A model generated the notes under the pieces. It was not told where the DNA came from. It saw nothing but the letters and a program-made list of their open reading frames with translations, and ran no database searches. Positions 20,453 to 32,371 of a stretch of 64,000 nt of DNA are shown in pieces. The stretch is from Trematomus loennbergii (Eukaryota > Chordata > Actinopteri > Perciformes > Nototheniidae): assembly GCA_012861695.1 (NCBI GenBank), contig JAAOOA010000599.1:184501-248500 (forward strand). The letters are read 5' to 3'. A program made the position numbers and the translations under genes. Positions within the stretch are counted from its first letter, which is position 1, and every line of letters starts with the position of its first letter.

Positions 20453-21328
20453 AGGTGCTTTAGTTATGAACGTCTTCATTCATGAATTGCATGTTTTTCT
20501 GCACGACGGAATTGTTTTACTAAAACATATAATCAAAACATGAAATATATGCTTTTAAAATGAAGAAAATAATTAAAACAAGACCCAAATGTTTATCCTG
20601 AGTAGAAAGAATAAAGTAGTACGTTAAGAAAAACACATTTTGCACGCTGTGTGCACGGCAGGACTGGTTAACAGAACATTTAATGTAATATAGTAAAGCA
20701 TGTAGATGCCACACGTATACATGCATATGTTCCTAATTTATAATTAATTTGCTGTTTTTAAAGTCAAAATTTACAATATAGAGCATTTTTCAACATGAAG
20801 TGTCACTGAGTGGCCACTGGGGGGCAGCACTCATCAACTCAAACACTGAAGACATCTCTGTTGCTTTGAAAGAACAAGAGGGCAGTTTCAGTAGAATAAT
20901 ATGCTAAATAAAATAACCTAACCAGTGCATTGAACATGTTACTTCAATATAGTCAGGAAAATCTAGATAACTAAAGCAAGTATTGGAAAAAAACATTAAA
21001 ATACCTTAAAAGTTTGACCTAGAAACAAATATGGAGTTGATGAAGAATACAATAAAATATGGACAAATATATAGAATTTATATATTAATTTTTAGAGTTT
21101 ATAACATTTGAAAATGAAACAAGGAATATGTAAACAATCAAATATTGTACATTTGATGAACTCTGCAAAATGAAATTAAAATGTCAGATAAGGCAGGAAA
21201 TTAAAGAGTACACAGAATTAAAAATTACAGAATAGAAGAAAATGTAATAAGTATTGTGTTCAAGGAAATGTTTTTTGAAAAATTATGTAAAAAATGCTTT
21301 ACAAATATGCCAAAAAAATAAATATATA

Positions 21329-21983
21329 TTAAAGGGGACCTATCATGCAAAATGCACTTTGTGAAGTCTTCTCTACATCAACATGTGTCCCCGGTGTGTC
21401 GGGGAACTCACGCAGCGTACCCAAATCTCTAAAAACGGGGCTACAACGGAGCTGATCCAGATTTGCGTCCGATATGACGTAATATCTGAAATGTGGACCC
21501 ACGGCCCTATCAGAAACGTTGCCTGACTGTTTTGGACGTAATCTGGTCGGTGTTAACATTAGCATGGCTAACACTCAGAGCTAACCTGTACTGGAGAGCA
21601 TGTGTGTGAAGAAGCAGGAAATAAAAAGGAACTCACCTTGTGGTATAACCGGCAAGAGAGAAAGCCTTTGAGCTCCATACTGTTTCAGAAACAATCCTTG
21701 ATAATCCATGATATGGCGTTTCATCACGGCAGTATTTAGTTTAGACAGTAGCTGCCGGGTCCCGCATGAGCTCAGACCCTCCTTTTTATTTTGTATCAAT
21801 TTTTTTTTAAAGCTTTATACCCCAAATCAGCACTTTAGAAACAGGAAGTGAAATAGAGGGATATGAGGCATGGCTAGAATGTGTGATCTGTTGGTATTTT
21901 GAGCAAAACACTTCATAGACATTTTTTGTATATATCTGAGACCTATGCTATTGCCTAAAAATAGCATGATAGGTGACCTTTAA
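21329..21983 (+). mobile_element. MITE of the AAAGGGGACCTATCATGC family, about 655 bp
   Basis: The left end AAAGGGGACCTATCATGCAA and right end ATAGCATGATAGGTGACCTT form an inverted pair. Internal sequence (CTACATCAACATGTGTCCCC, AAATCTCTAAAAACGGGGCT) matches the copies at 10304 and 24686. Confidence 0.8.
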
Positions 21984-22831
21984 CTTTCAACTAGAAAAAA
22001 TATAGAAATTAGAGGACCTTAAAAAACATTATTTCTCTCTGAAATGAAGTAAAAAGTGGCATAAAAAGAAAATACTGAATACTTTCCATTCTTCATGGAG
22101 TAATTGTAGTGTGTGTGTGTGTGTGTTGGTTTGGGGAGTAATGGATTACATTACATGAAACGGGATTATCAGTAGGCCTATACAGAAAAAGTTAACTATT
22201 TCCTTACATCAAACAAGTGTGTGTGTGTGTGTGTGAGGGGGGACAGAGCTCTGTCATTTCTAAGTGGCATTATTGATTTCATGTGATGACGGTCTATTAT
22301 TAGACGTGTTGAGCTGTGTGCCGCGAGCTGCTATCTCCTTTCTCCTCGGAGTACGTGCACCGTGTGTGTGGAGGAAACTCTGTTCCTACCTGTCCTCCGA
22401 GCTCGAGTTAGTCCTGACCTCTTAAACCTCGTGTCTGCCTGGGAATAGATGTCTCGTTGAGCCTTTGAACACGACTCAGGGTAGTAATTGATGCTCACTG
22501 CAGAGATATACTGCCTGCAGGAACCTGAGGCTGCAAATTAAATATCAGTTTCTTATTAAAAAGCCAGCACGGAGCCAGGATTAGAAATAGCTCTGTGCAT
22601 GTTGTCCAGAATAAGGAATACTGTACATCCTGTGAGGAGCTATTCTGGAAGGTGCTTTCTAGATATACAGCAAAGAGTCTGTATGAAAACATAGAAGAAA
22701 CAAGAGTACGGAGGTCGTCGGGTGCAAACACACTGCAAGGACCCAACACTTCCATCAGGAGAAACACGCTGCAGCTTCAGAAACGATGCAGATATCAAAA
22801 CCCAAAGGTTCCACATGAAGAAACATCTTCA

Positions 22832-24090
22832 GCACACAGCTGGAGACCAGGGGACACTAAAGAGTGACGCACACAGCTGGAGACCAGGGGACACTAAAGA
22901 GTGACGCACACAGCTGGAGACCAGGGGACACTAAAGAGTGACGCACACAGCTGGAGACCAGGGGACACTAAAGAGTGACGCACACAGCTGCTAGACCAGG
23001 GGACACTAAAGAGTGACGCACACAGCTGGGAGACCAGGGGACACTAAAGAGTGACGCACACAGCTGGGAGACCAGGGGACACTAAAGAGTGACGCACACA
23101 GCTGGGAGACCAGGGGACACTAAAAGTGACGCACACAACTGGGAGACCAGGGGACACTAAAGAGTGACGCACACAGCTGGGAGACCAGGGGACACTAAAG
23201 AGTGATGCACACAGCTGGGAGACCATGGGGACACTAAAGAGTGACGCACACAACTGGGATACCAGGGGACACTAAAGAGTGACGCACACAGATGGAGACC
23301 AGGGGACACTAAAGAGTGATGCACACAGCTGGAGACCAGGGGACACTAAAGAGTGACGCCACAACTGGGATACCAGGGGACACTAAAGAGTGACGCACAC
23401 AGCTGGGAGACCAGGGGACACTAAAGAGTGACGCACACAGCTGGAGACCAGGGGACACTAAAGAGTGACGCACACAGCTGGGAGACCAGGGGACACTAAA
23501 GAGTGACGCACACAGCTGAGAGACCAGGGGACACTAAAGAGTGACGCACACAGCTGGGAGACCAGGGGACACTAAAGAGTGACGCACACAACTGGAGACC
23601 AGGGGACACTAAAGAGTGACACACAACTGAGAGACCAGGGGACACTAAAGAGTGACGCACACAGCTGGAGACCAGGGGACACTAAAGAGTGACGCACACA
23701 GCTGGGAGACCAGGGGACACTAAAGAGTGATGCACACAGCTGGAGACCAGGGGACACGAAAGAGTGATGCACACAACTGGAGACCAGGGGACACTAAAGT
23801 CCAGGGACACTAAAAAGTGACGCACACAGCTGAGAGACCAGGGGACACTAAAGAGTGACGCACACAGCTGGGAGACCAGGGGACACTAAAGAGTGACGCA
23901 CACAGCTGGGAGACCAGGGGACACTAAAGAGTGACGCACACAACTGAGAGACCAGGGGACACTAAAGAGTGACGCACACAGCTGAGAGACCAGGGGACAC
24001 TAAACAGTGACGCACACAGTCCAGGGGACACTAAAAAGTGACGCACACAGCTGAGAGACCAGGGGACACTAAAGAGTGATGCACACAGCT
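22832..24090 (+). repeat. 38-bp minisatellite (about 32 copies)
   Basis: The unit is ACGCACACAGCTGGGAGACC followed by AGGGGACACTAAAGAGTG. Many units are 37 bp through GGG/GG variation, and some carry longer deletions (near 23798 and 24015). No gene is contained. The region 20456-22830 outside the MITE is AT-rich, with short TG runs near 22108 and 22219. Confidence 0.95.
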
Positions 24091-24685
24091 GGCTTCTCCT
24101 TGGTTAACGATACACGCCTCCACCAAGTGTCATTTCTGTAGTCTTGTTGATAAGTAAACAAAAACATAAAGCACTGGTTCCCATTCATGATGAACCCCCT
24201 GCACTGCTTAATTAGAGGCAGTGCTATTAGTAGGTGCTCCTAACCTGTCCCCCCTGGGTTGTGGCAACATGTATTCGAGCTGTAAAAGGTGTACATTCAT
24301 GTCTTCTCACACACACACAACCTCACACACTCACACACACACACACCTCACACACACCCGCTGAGCCTGTGGCACTTTACAATGATAAAGTAGTCCTGAG
24401 TCACTTGAGACTGGACTGCGAATTTCTAAAATGAGAGCAGTGAAGAACATGTGAACATGTGGGCTTGAGGAGGGGGGGGGGGGGGCATTTTTTAAGCTGC
24501 GTGTTCTGGTGCGTTGCCAAAAAGAAAAAGTCACACTTGAAGTTACTGTCTGTCAGCTGTCCGCGGTGTTCAGACGTTATCATGACCTCTCTGGAGACAT
24601 GCAAACTCCCAGCTGTGGCTTTAATACCCCAACCCTGAAAAGAACAAGCACGAAAGGACTGAGCAGAACCCAGATTTGTCCCGAC

Positions 24686-25360
24686 TTAAAGGGGACCTAT
24701 CATGCTATCTTAAGGCTTATATTATGGGTCTCAGATATATACAAATATATAAACAATGTCTATGAAGTGTTTGCTCATAATACCAAACAGATCATGCATT
24801 CTAGACATCCCTCATATCCCTCTGTTTCAGCTGTTAGAGAAACGCTGAGGGGGAGCTTATGCCTGCTCAGAACTCTCCCAGCAGAAACTCAGCTAAATGC
24901 TGCCGTGATTAAACGCCATCATGTTCCAAACCACATCAAGGATTATCTCTGAAACAGTATGGAGCTCAAACTCTTTCTCTCTCTCTCAGGTTTACCACAA
25001 GGTGAGTTCCTTTTGATTTCCTGCTTCTTCACACATACTCTCTCCAGTACAGGTTAGCTCTGAGTGCTAATGCTAATGTAAACACAGACCATATTACATC
25101 CAGAACACGTCTCATTGTTTCTGACAGCAACGTTTCTGATTGGCCCGTGGGTGTAAAGCCCGCCCACATTTTAGTAATGTCGTCATGACGCGGCAAATCT
25201 GGATCAGCTCCGTTGTTCCCACGTTTTTAGTGATGTGGGTACGGAGGAAAAGAGAGAGGGTTTTATTTTCTGACACTTTGTGAGTCTCACACACACCGGG
25301 GACACATATTGATGTAGAGAAGACATCAGAAAGTGCATTTTGCATGACAGGAGACCTTTA
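24686..25360 (-). mobile_element. MITE of the AAAGGGGACCTATCATGC family, reversed copy
   Basis: It begins AAAGGGGACCTATCATGCTA and ends TTTTGCATGACAGGAGACCT. Internal order is reversed relative to the 21329 copy: the GCAAATCTGGATCAGCTCCG region comes late. A 13-base G run at about 24473-24485 lies upstream. Confidence 0.75.
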
Positions 25361-25779
25361 AAACTTAAAACCCTCATCGACCCACTCCTAAACCCTGGGG
25401 TTCCTCAGGGCTCCATCCTGGGACCTCTTTCTTTCTTTCTGTCTGTTTGTAACCGGTGTCGACTAGCGGTGTCTCGTGTTTTTTGAAGGTTTGAGACCCG
25501 AGTCAGCATACCGTTGGAGTTTATCTCCTTTTATTCTGACTGGCAACAGATAACAAATAATCAGTCGTTAATATATTTAGTTATACCTCACACTTCGACT
25601 CCTCTCCCATGGAACATATTGACAAAAAGGGAAGAAGTAAACGTGACGGACACAATATAAAAGGGGGAAGTCTCCACAAAAAATAATCGTCTGGGTACAG
25701 CGACTGAATTTCAGATGTTTCGCCCACTGATTTGAGACCTAGTCAGGTATTTAACGTTTGGTAAATAAAGAACAAAGAA

Positions 25780-27262
25780 TTGTTAAAGGTCCCATGTCAT
25801 GGCCATTTCTACTGATCATAATTCCATTGTTGAGGTCTACTAAAATAAATGTATATTGTGCAATTTTCCAAACTCACATTGGTTTCTCATACAGCATCTC
25901 TGTATAGTATGTGTATTCACTCTCTGTCCTAAACGGCTTGTTGGAGCTCCTGTCATCACACCCAACATTAGCTAGCTTTTAGCTTAGCGGCGGTGACGTG
26001 AAGTCATGTGACCGTGCTGTAGTTCCTTTATAGCCCAACATTAGCCGCCTTTAGCTTAGCGGTGGTGACGTGAAGTCATGTGACCGAGCTGTAGTTCCTT
26101 TATAGCCCAACATTAGCCGCCTTTAGCTTAGCGGTGGTGACGTGAAGTCATGTGACCGTGCTGTAGTTCCTTTATAGCCCAACATTAGCCACCTTAGCAT
26201 AGCGGTGGTGACGTGAAGTCATGTGACCGAGCTGTAGTTCCTTTATAGCCCAACATTAGCCACCTTTAGCATAGCGGTGGTGACGTGAAGTCATGTGACC
26301 GTGCTGTAGTTCCTTTATAGCCCAACATTAGCCGCCTTTAGCTTAGCGGTGGTGACGTGAAGTCATGTGACCGTGCTAGTTCCTTTATAGCCCAACATTA
26401 GCCACCTTTAGCTTAGCGGTGGTGACGTGAAGTCATGTGACCGAGCTGTAGTTCCTTTATAGCCCAACATTAGCCACCTTTAGCTTAGCGGTGGTGACTT
26501 GAAGTCATGTGACCGAGCTGTAGTTCCTTTATAGCCCAACATTAGCCACCTTTAGCTTAGCGGTGGTGACGTGAAGTCATGTGACCGTGCTGTAGTTCCT
26601 TTATAGCCCAACATTAGCCACCTTTAGCTTAGCGGTGGTGACTTGAAGTCATGTGACCGAGCTGTAGTTCCTTTATAGCCCAACATTAGCCACCTTTAGC
26701 TTAGCGGTGGTGACGTGAAGTCATGTGACCGTGCTGTAGTTCCTTTATAGCCCAACATTAGCCACCTTTAGCTTAGCGGTGGTGACTTGAAGTCATGTGA
26801 CCGAGCTGTAGTTCCTTTATAGCCCAACATTAGCCACCTTTAGCTTAGCGGTGGTGACGTGAAGTCATGTGACTGTGCTGTAGTTCCTTTATAGCCCAAC
26901 ATTAGCCACCTTTAGCTTAGCGGTGGTGACTTGAAGTCATGTGACCGTGCTCTAGTTCCTTTATAGCCCAACATTAGCCACCTTTAGCTTAGCGGTGGTG
27001 ACGTGAAGTCATGTGACCGTGCTAGTTCCTTTATAGCCCAACATTAGCCACCTTTAGCTTAGCGGTGGTGACGTGAAGTCATGTGACCGAGCTGTAGTTC
27101 CTTTATAGCCCAACATTAGCCACCTTTAGCTTAGCGGTGGTGACGTGAAGTCATGTGACCGAGCTGTAGTTCCTTTATAGCCCAACATTAGCCACCTTTA
27201 GCTTAGCGGTGGTGACGTGAAGTCATGTGACCGTGCTGTAGTCCCTTATAGCCCAACATTAG
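25780..27262 (+). mobile_element. Interspersed element (AAAGGTCCCATGTCATGG family) with internal array
   Basis: TTAAAGGTCCCATGTCATGG at 25782 is the start of a common teleost repeat. Its internal sequence CACCCAACATTAGCTAGCTT leads straight into the 72-bp array. The far end of the element is not clear. Confidence 0.5.
25965..27262 (+). repeat. 72-bp minisatellite (about 18 copies)
   Basis: Each unit holds CCCAACATTAGCCACCTTTA, GCTTAGCGGTGGTGACGTGA and AGTCATGTGACCGTGCTGTA. TGACGTGA is CRE-like and CATGTGACC is E-box-like. Some units have TGACTTGA instead. A single reverse copy sits at about 29430-29488 in the last intron of nr4a1. Confidence 0.95.
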
Positions 27263-28484
27263 AGGAAGTCTTTAAATATTCTACGTAAAAATTACAAAAC
27301 CATTTGAAATATACAGTTTTTTATTTCATGTTTTTCTGCAGTAAAATAAAACTTTTCAGCATGTAAAAATAATCCAAAACAAACATACGTACATTTTCCT
27401 CAAACTGCAGGATACAGTTCATTTGTCGAACACAGATTTTAAAATAATCTACATAAGGTGTGTGTGTGTGTTTGGACACACACACACAGCTGCTCAGTGT
27501 TATTCATGATACACGAACGATACCACTGAAGGATACTGTAGGTTAACCTACTTTACTATAACCACAAACATACAGTGGTTATTATATACAGAGAGAACTG
27601 GAGCTCTGAGGGACTGGGAGGAGGGTTTTGTGGTGAAATCATTGAGAATATACCAGAGCGATTGAAGTATTTGATCTGACATTTGTAATACTTCTGCTGT
27701 GAATAAAATAGAATGCTTTATCGTAGGGCTGAACAATTAATGGGATTTTAACGCAATTATCAAATATAGTTTCCCCACAGCAGACGCACATTAATAACAT
27801 CACCATAATACGTCGATAGTGTAAGTGCAGTCGGATTCTCTTGAAGCCCGGTCGCCTTCTCCTAAGTCCTTTTGAATTCTCCTAAACACTATTCCTTGAC
27901 CCCGTGACGTTTCACACAGAGGTCAAGGACTAGTGGTTAGGAGAAGACGATAGGAGCTGATTTTTGGACAATTCGACCGCAACCATAGTCTTGTCAAACC
28001 TTGTCGGTTAGTCGTTGTTCCCATGATTGTTCCAGTCCATTTTTCCTATGATCCTTCCCCCATGTTCCCCGGTTTGTACCTGTTTAGTTGTTCTTTGTTA
28101 TCAGCTTGTTTATTTATCTTGTTTTGACTGCTCTTGGGTCCGCCTTCCTGTCGAATCGTGACACCAGGTCAAATAATCGCATTTATAATATATTTCCCCA
28201 AATGTTTCAGCCCTACTTTGATATTTAAGGTGCAATTTAAAGTCAAAAGACCGTTAGAAAAGACATGTAAGCAATTTTTCAAAATGCTTAACTTGTGCTC
28301 GTTACAGTTATTAATTGCATTAAATGTGTAACTTTGCAACTTTGGCAGTATAATCCTCGTCCCTCCATCAGAAAGGCCTCCAGCTTGTTGCAGTCAGCTT
28401 CAGGTCCATAAGCTGCAGTGCAGTTTTATAAAATCAGTCTGTTGTCTTATACAATCTCCAGATTTTCCCTCACAGATTTCCTCC

Positions 28485-31400
28485 TCAGAACGGGAGCGTA
28501 TCCAGGAAGATTTTGTCCACGATGGGCGGCGGGGCACGAGGTCCTCCAGCTTCAGGTAGAAGATGCGCTGATGTCCCTGAGTGCAGAGAGTCCGGAGCTC
28601 AGGAAGCTTCCCCAGCAGCCGGGACAGGTAATGAGGCCGGAGGGAGTCTGACCCGCAGGCGGAGAGGTGGTCCTTCAGGGAGGTGATCAGCTGGTTCTGA
28701 AGATCCTCCACTCGCTTCGGCTCTTTGAGACCTGTCTGTCTGCAGAGGAGACAAGGAGACAAGGAGACACGTTAAAAGAGATTATAGTTTGATGTTGAAG
28801 AAGTAGAAAGTACAGGTATTTGTGTTCAACATGTAAGAAGTAGAAAGTACAGGTATTTGGGTTCAAAATGTAAGAAGTAGAAAGTACAGGTATTTGGGTT
28901 CAACATGTAAGAAGTAGAAAGTACAGGTATTTGTGTTCAACATGTAAGAAGTAGAAAGTACAGGTATTTGGGTTCAACATGTAAGAAGTAGAAAGTACAG
29001 GTATTTGGGTTCAACATGTGAGAAGTAGAAAGTACAGGTATTTGTGTTCAACATGTAAGAAGTAGAAAGTACAGGTATTTGGGTTCAACATGTAAGAAGT
29101 AGAAAGTACAGGTATTTGGGTTCAACATGTAAGAAGTAGAAAGTACAGGTATTTGTGTTCAACATGTAAGAAGTAGAAAGTACAGGTATTTGTGTTCAAC
29201 ATGTAAGAAGTAGAAAGTACAGGTATTTGTGTTCAAATGTAAGAAGTAGAAAGTTCAGGTATTTGTGTTCAACATGTAAGAAGTAGAAAGTACAGGTATT
29301 TGTGTTCAAAATGTAAGAAGTCAAAGTAAAAAGTGGTCAGAGAAATAAGTAGTGGAGTAAAGTACTGATACCAGAAACATGTACTTAAGTACAGTAACGA
29401 AGTATTTATACTCCACTACTTCCCACCTCTACAGCACGGTCACATGACTTCACGTCACCACCGCTAAGCTAAAGGCGGCTAACGTTTTTACTTACTGTTA
29501 GCATTACATAACGCCTCATAAGCACATTTAAACATATACCAGAAAACTTGCAATATAAAAAATGATAGTTAATGGAGTGGAGTCGTCTCAGGGTGATTCC
29601 TGTTAGTTCTTTCTTCACCCTGTTCACCTGCAGTCCCTCCCTTTGAATAGATTTGTAAAGCTGAACGCTCTGTGCTGACAGAAGTGTTAAAGCCTCTGCG
29701 GTGCAACAACTCCCGGCTGTAAATGTATACGGCATGCTGTGATAATATATATAACTTGTGCACCATGCATGAGGTCGTGTCTCACACCTGTCCTGTCAGT
29801 CCTGTGTTGTGTAACCCTCTTATTGTCCTCGAGCAAACCCTGTCCTCGCTGAGTAAAAATAAGTCTGATTTAACTCCGATACAAAGTTTGACATGTCCAC
29901 TGATGAAGGTTTGCATTTGGAGCCTTAGGGTTAAATAATGTCTTAATTATAAATCAGAATCAGGTTTATTACCAAGTGGGTTTAGACGTACGAGGAGTAC
30001 ACCCTATTTTGCAAATGTTAATTTGATAGTAGCTTCGCGTGAATACTGTTGACAGAGGACGGGTGAGGTGGTATGACAGTGACTGGGAGAGGGATGAATT
30101 CGTCTTGATTTGATTAATAAACGAAATAGTTAGAAACAGCTCTTACCAGCGATGATGACGAGCGCAGTGAGGCAGGAGAAGGAGGAAACGTCGAGCTTCA
30201 TGCGATGAAGGCTCTGAGAGAACTCTAAAATGGAGTCGATCCAGTCCCCGAAGCCCCGGACGCACTGAGCTCTGTGAAGCACCGCTCCGCTGCAGAACAC
30301 CAGCTTCTGCAGGTCAGGGTCCGAGCTTTAGGAAAGAGATCAAATATTCTGTTACCCAGGGGCTGAAGGGATGTCAGCAGAGAGAGGGAACAACCAGGCG
30401 GCTCATTTACGAGAAACACAATTATACAGGACAGAAAAACTGTTTCCAAAATCAAATGGTACTTTTACCTGGAAGACATATGAATTTAATCTGAGTTTAT
30501 TTTTGGATGTTTCTGGTGAATGTAGGACTTATTAAAATATTGAGGGTTTTCTCCTTTAATATTATTTTCTCTATTACAATTTTAGGACTTTATAAACTCG
30601 TAAAATATCTTCTAAGTTAAAATACTTCTAACTTTATTTCTGGTGTTTCCATTTGATTTGATCTGAAATGTGTAATACTTCTGCTGGGAATATAATAATA
30701 ATAATAATGCTTTCTCGTATGGCTGAACAATTAATTAGAATTTGAACGCAATTATCAAATATACAAATCGCAGAAAGTGCAACTTAAATCTTGGAAAAAA
30801 TTCGAAGTACAATCTTTTAGTTTTCAAGTTTCTTTGTGGTTAATTTCTTTATTGCAAATATTCGCATTTATCCAGGGCATCAGGAGAGAGGGAATGTCTA
30901 GCAAAGTACTTTTACAATTTACAAGGATCAAAATCACAAAAGGAAAATCGTCTAAAGGAAAACTGTTGCCAAAATAAAATGGTACTTTTACTCGAAAAAT
31001 AAATATGAATTTAATCTGAGTTTATTTTGAGATGTTTCTGGTGAATGTAGGACTTTGTTATCTCAGAACAATCTCCTTTAATATTATTCTCTCTAACCCA
31101 ACTCCAGGACTTTATAAACTATTCTTCTGTTTTTAAAAGTACTAACTTGGAACTTTCTTTCTGGTTAATTTCTGACTTCTTTATTATTGATCCTATCTAT
31201 CCAGAGCATCAGGTATATGACCATGCGAGCTGTATGATGAACATGCTCCTCACCGATAGGCCAGCCTCAGGATGAAGAGTTCGACGAAGGCCGACTCGAG
31301 CAGCAGCTCCCGGTCCTCGAGGCAGAACTCTGAGAAACCCGGGATGTTCTGAGCCCAAATCCTCACCACCTCCGTGCAGGAAGTGAGCAGATCGTAGAAC

Positions 31401-32012
31401 TGCTGCACGTCAGAGGAGTCCACCTTCTGGGTCGCACTCACCGGCGTCTCCTCGTACTGAGACAGGAAGGGAGGCAGCAGGGAAATTAAAGACATCATCT
31501 CTAACAGCTCATCTTTAGGACGAAGACATTTTAATATCCTCTCAAATTATAACGTCATACATTTGTGAAAAAGACCTTGAAATGTGGGATAGGAAGAAAT
31601 GTAACTATACTCTGAGATTAACACTTAATCTCACACTTTTTAAAATGGGGGAGGGACGTCACTTTATGGCGAAGACATTTGAATATTCTTTACCTTGGAG
31701 TAATCCAGCTTCCCACCCCGGGGTTGGAGTCGATGTGCGCTCGGACCAGAGCAGCGATCAGACTGACCGGAGACACGGAGGACGCCGCCGTCGCCTCGGC
31801 AACGACCTTCGGCTTTGACGGCAGACGACCTCTGCGACCTTTCAGACCGTCCGTCCTCACGACTGGAGGAAAGGGAGACGGATCAGCTGTTACTGTGGGT
31901 TCATACTCGTATTATGCACTGTGTGTGTGACGTGTGTGCGCGTGTGTGTCCATGTATGCATGTGTGTCCATGTGTGTGTGTGCATGTGTTTGTCTCTGTG
32001 TGTGTGTGTGTC

Positions 32013-32048
<36 letters not shown>

Positions 32049-32325
32049 AGTGCTCACGTGGGTGTGTGTGAGTGTGTGTGTCTCTGTCTGTGTGTCTATC
32101 TGTCTGTGTGTACATGCCTGTGTGTGTCTCTGTCTGTCTGCGTATGTATGTATGTATCTGTCAGTGTCTGTCTGTGTGTGTGTGTGCGTGTGTCTCTGTG
32201 TGCATGCGTGTGTGTGTGTGTGTGTGTGTGTCTCTGTGTGCATGCGTGTGTGTGTGTGTGTGTGTGTGTGTCTCTGTCTGCGTATGTATGTATGTATCTG
32301 TCAGTGTCTGTCTGTCTGTGTGTGT

Positions 32326-32371
<46 letters not shown>

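Noticed and set aside
22832..24090. CRISPR-like spaced repeats
   Set aside because: Units are contiguous 37-38-bp tandem copies with no distinct spacers, in a vertebrate genome.
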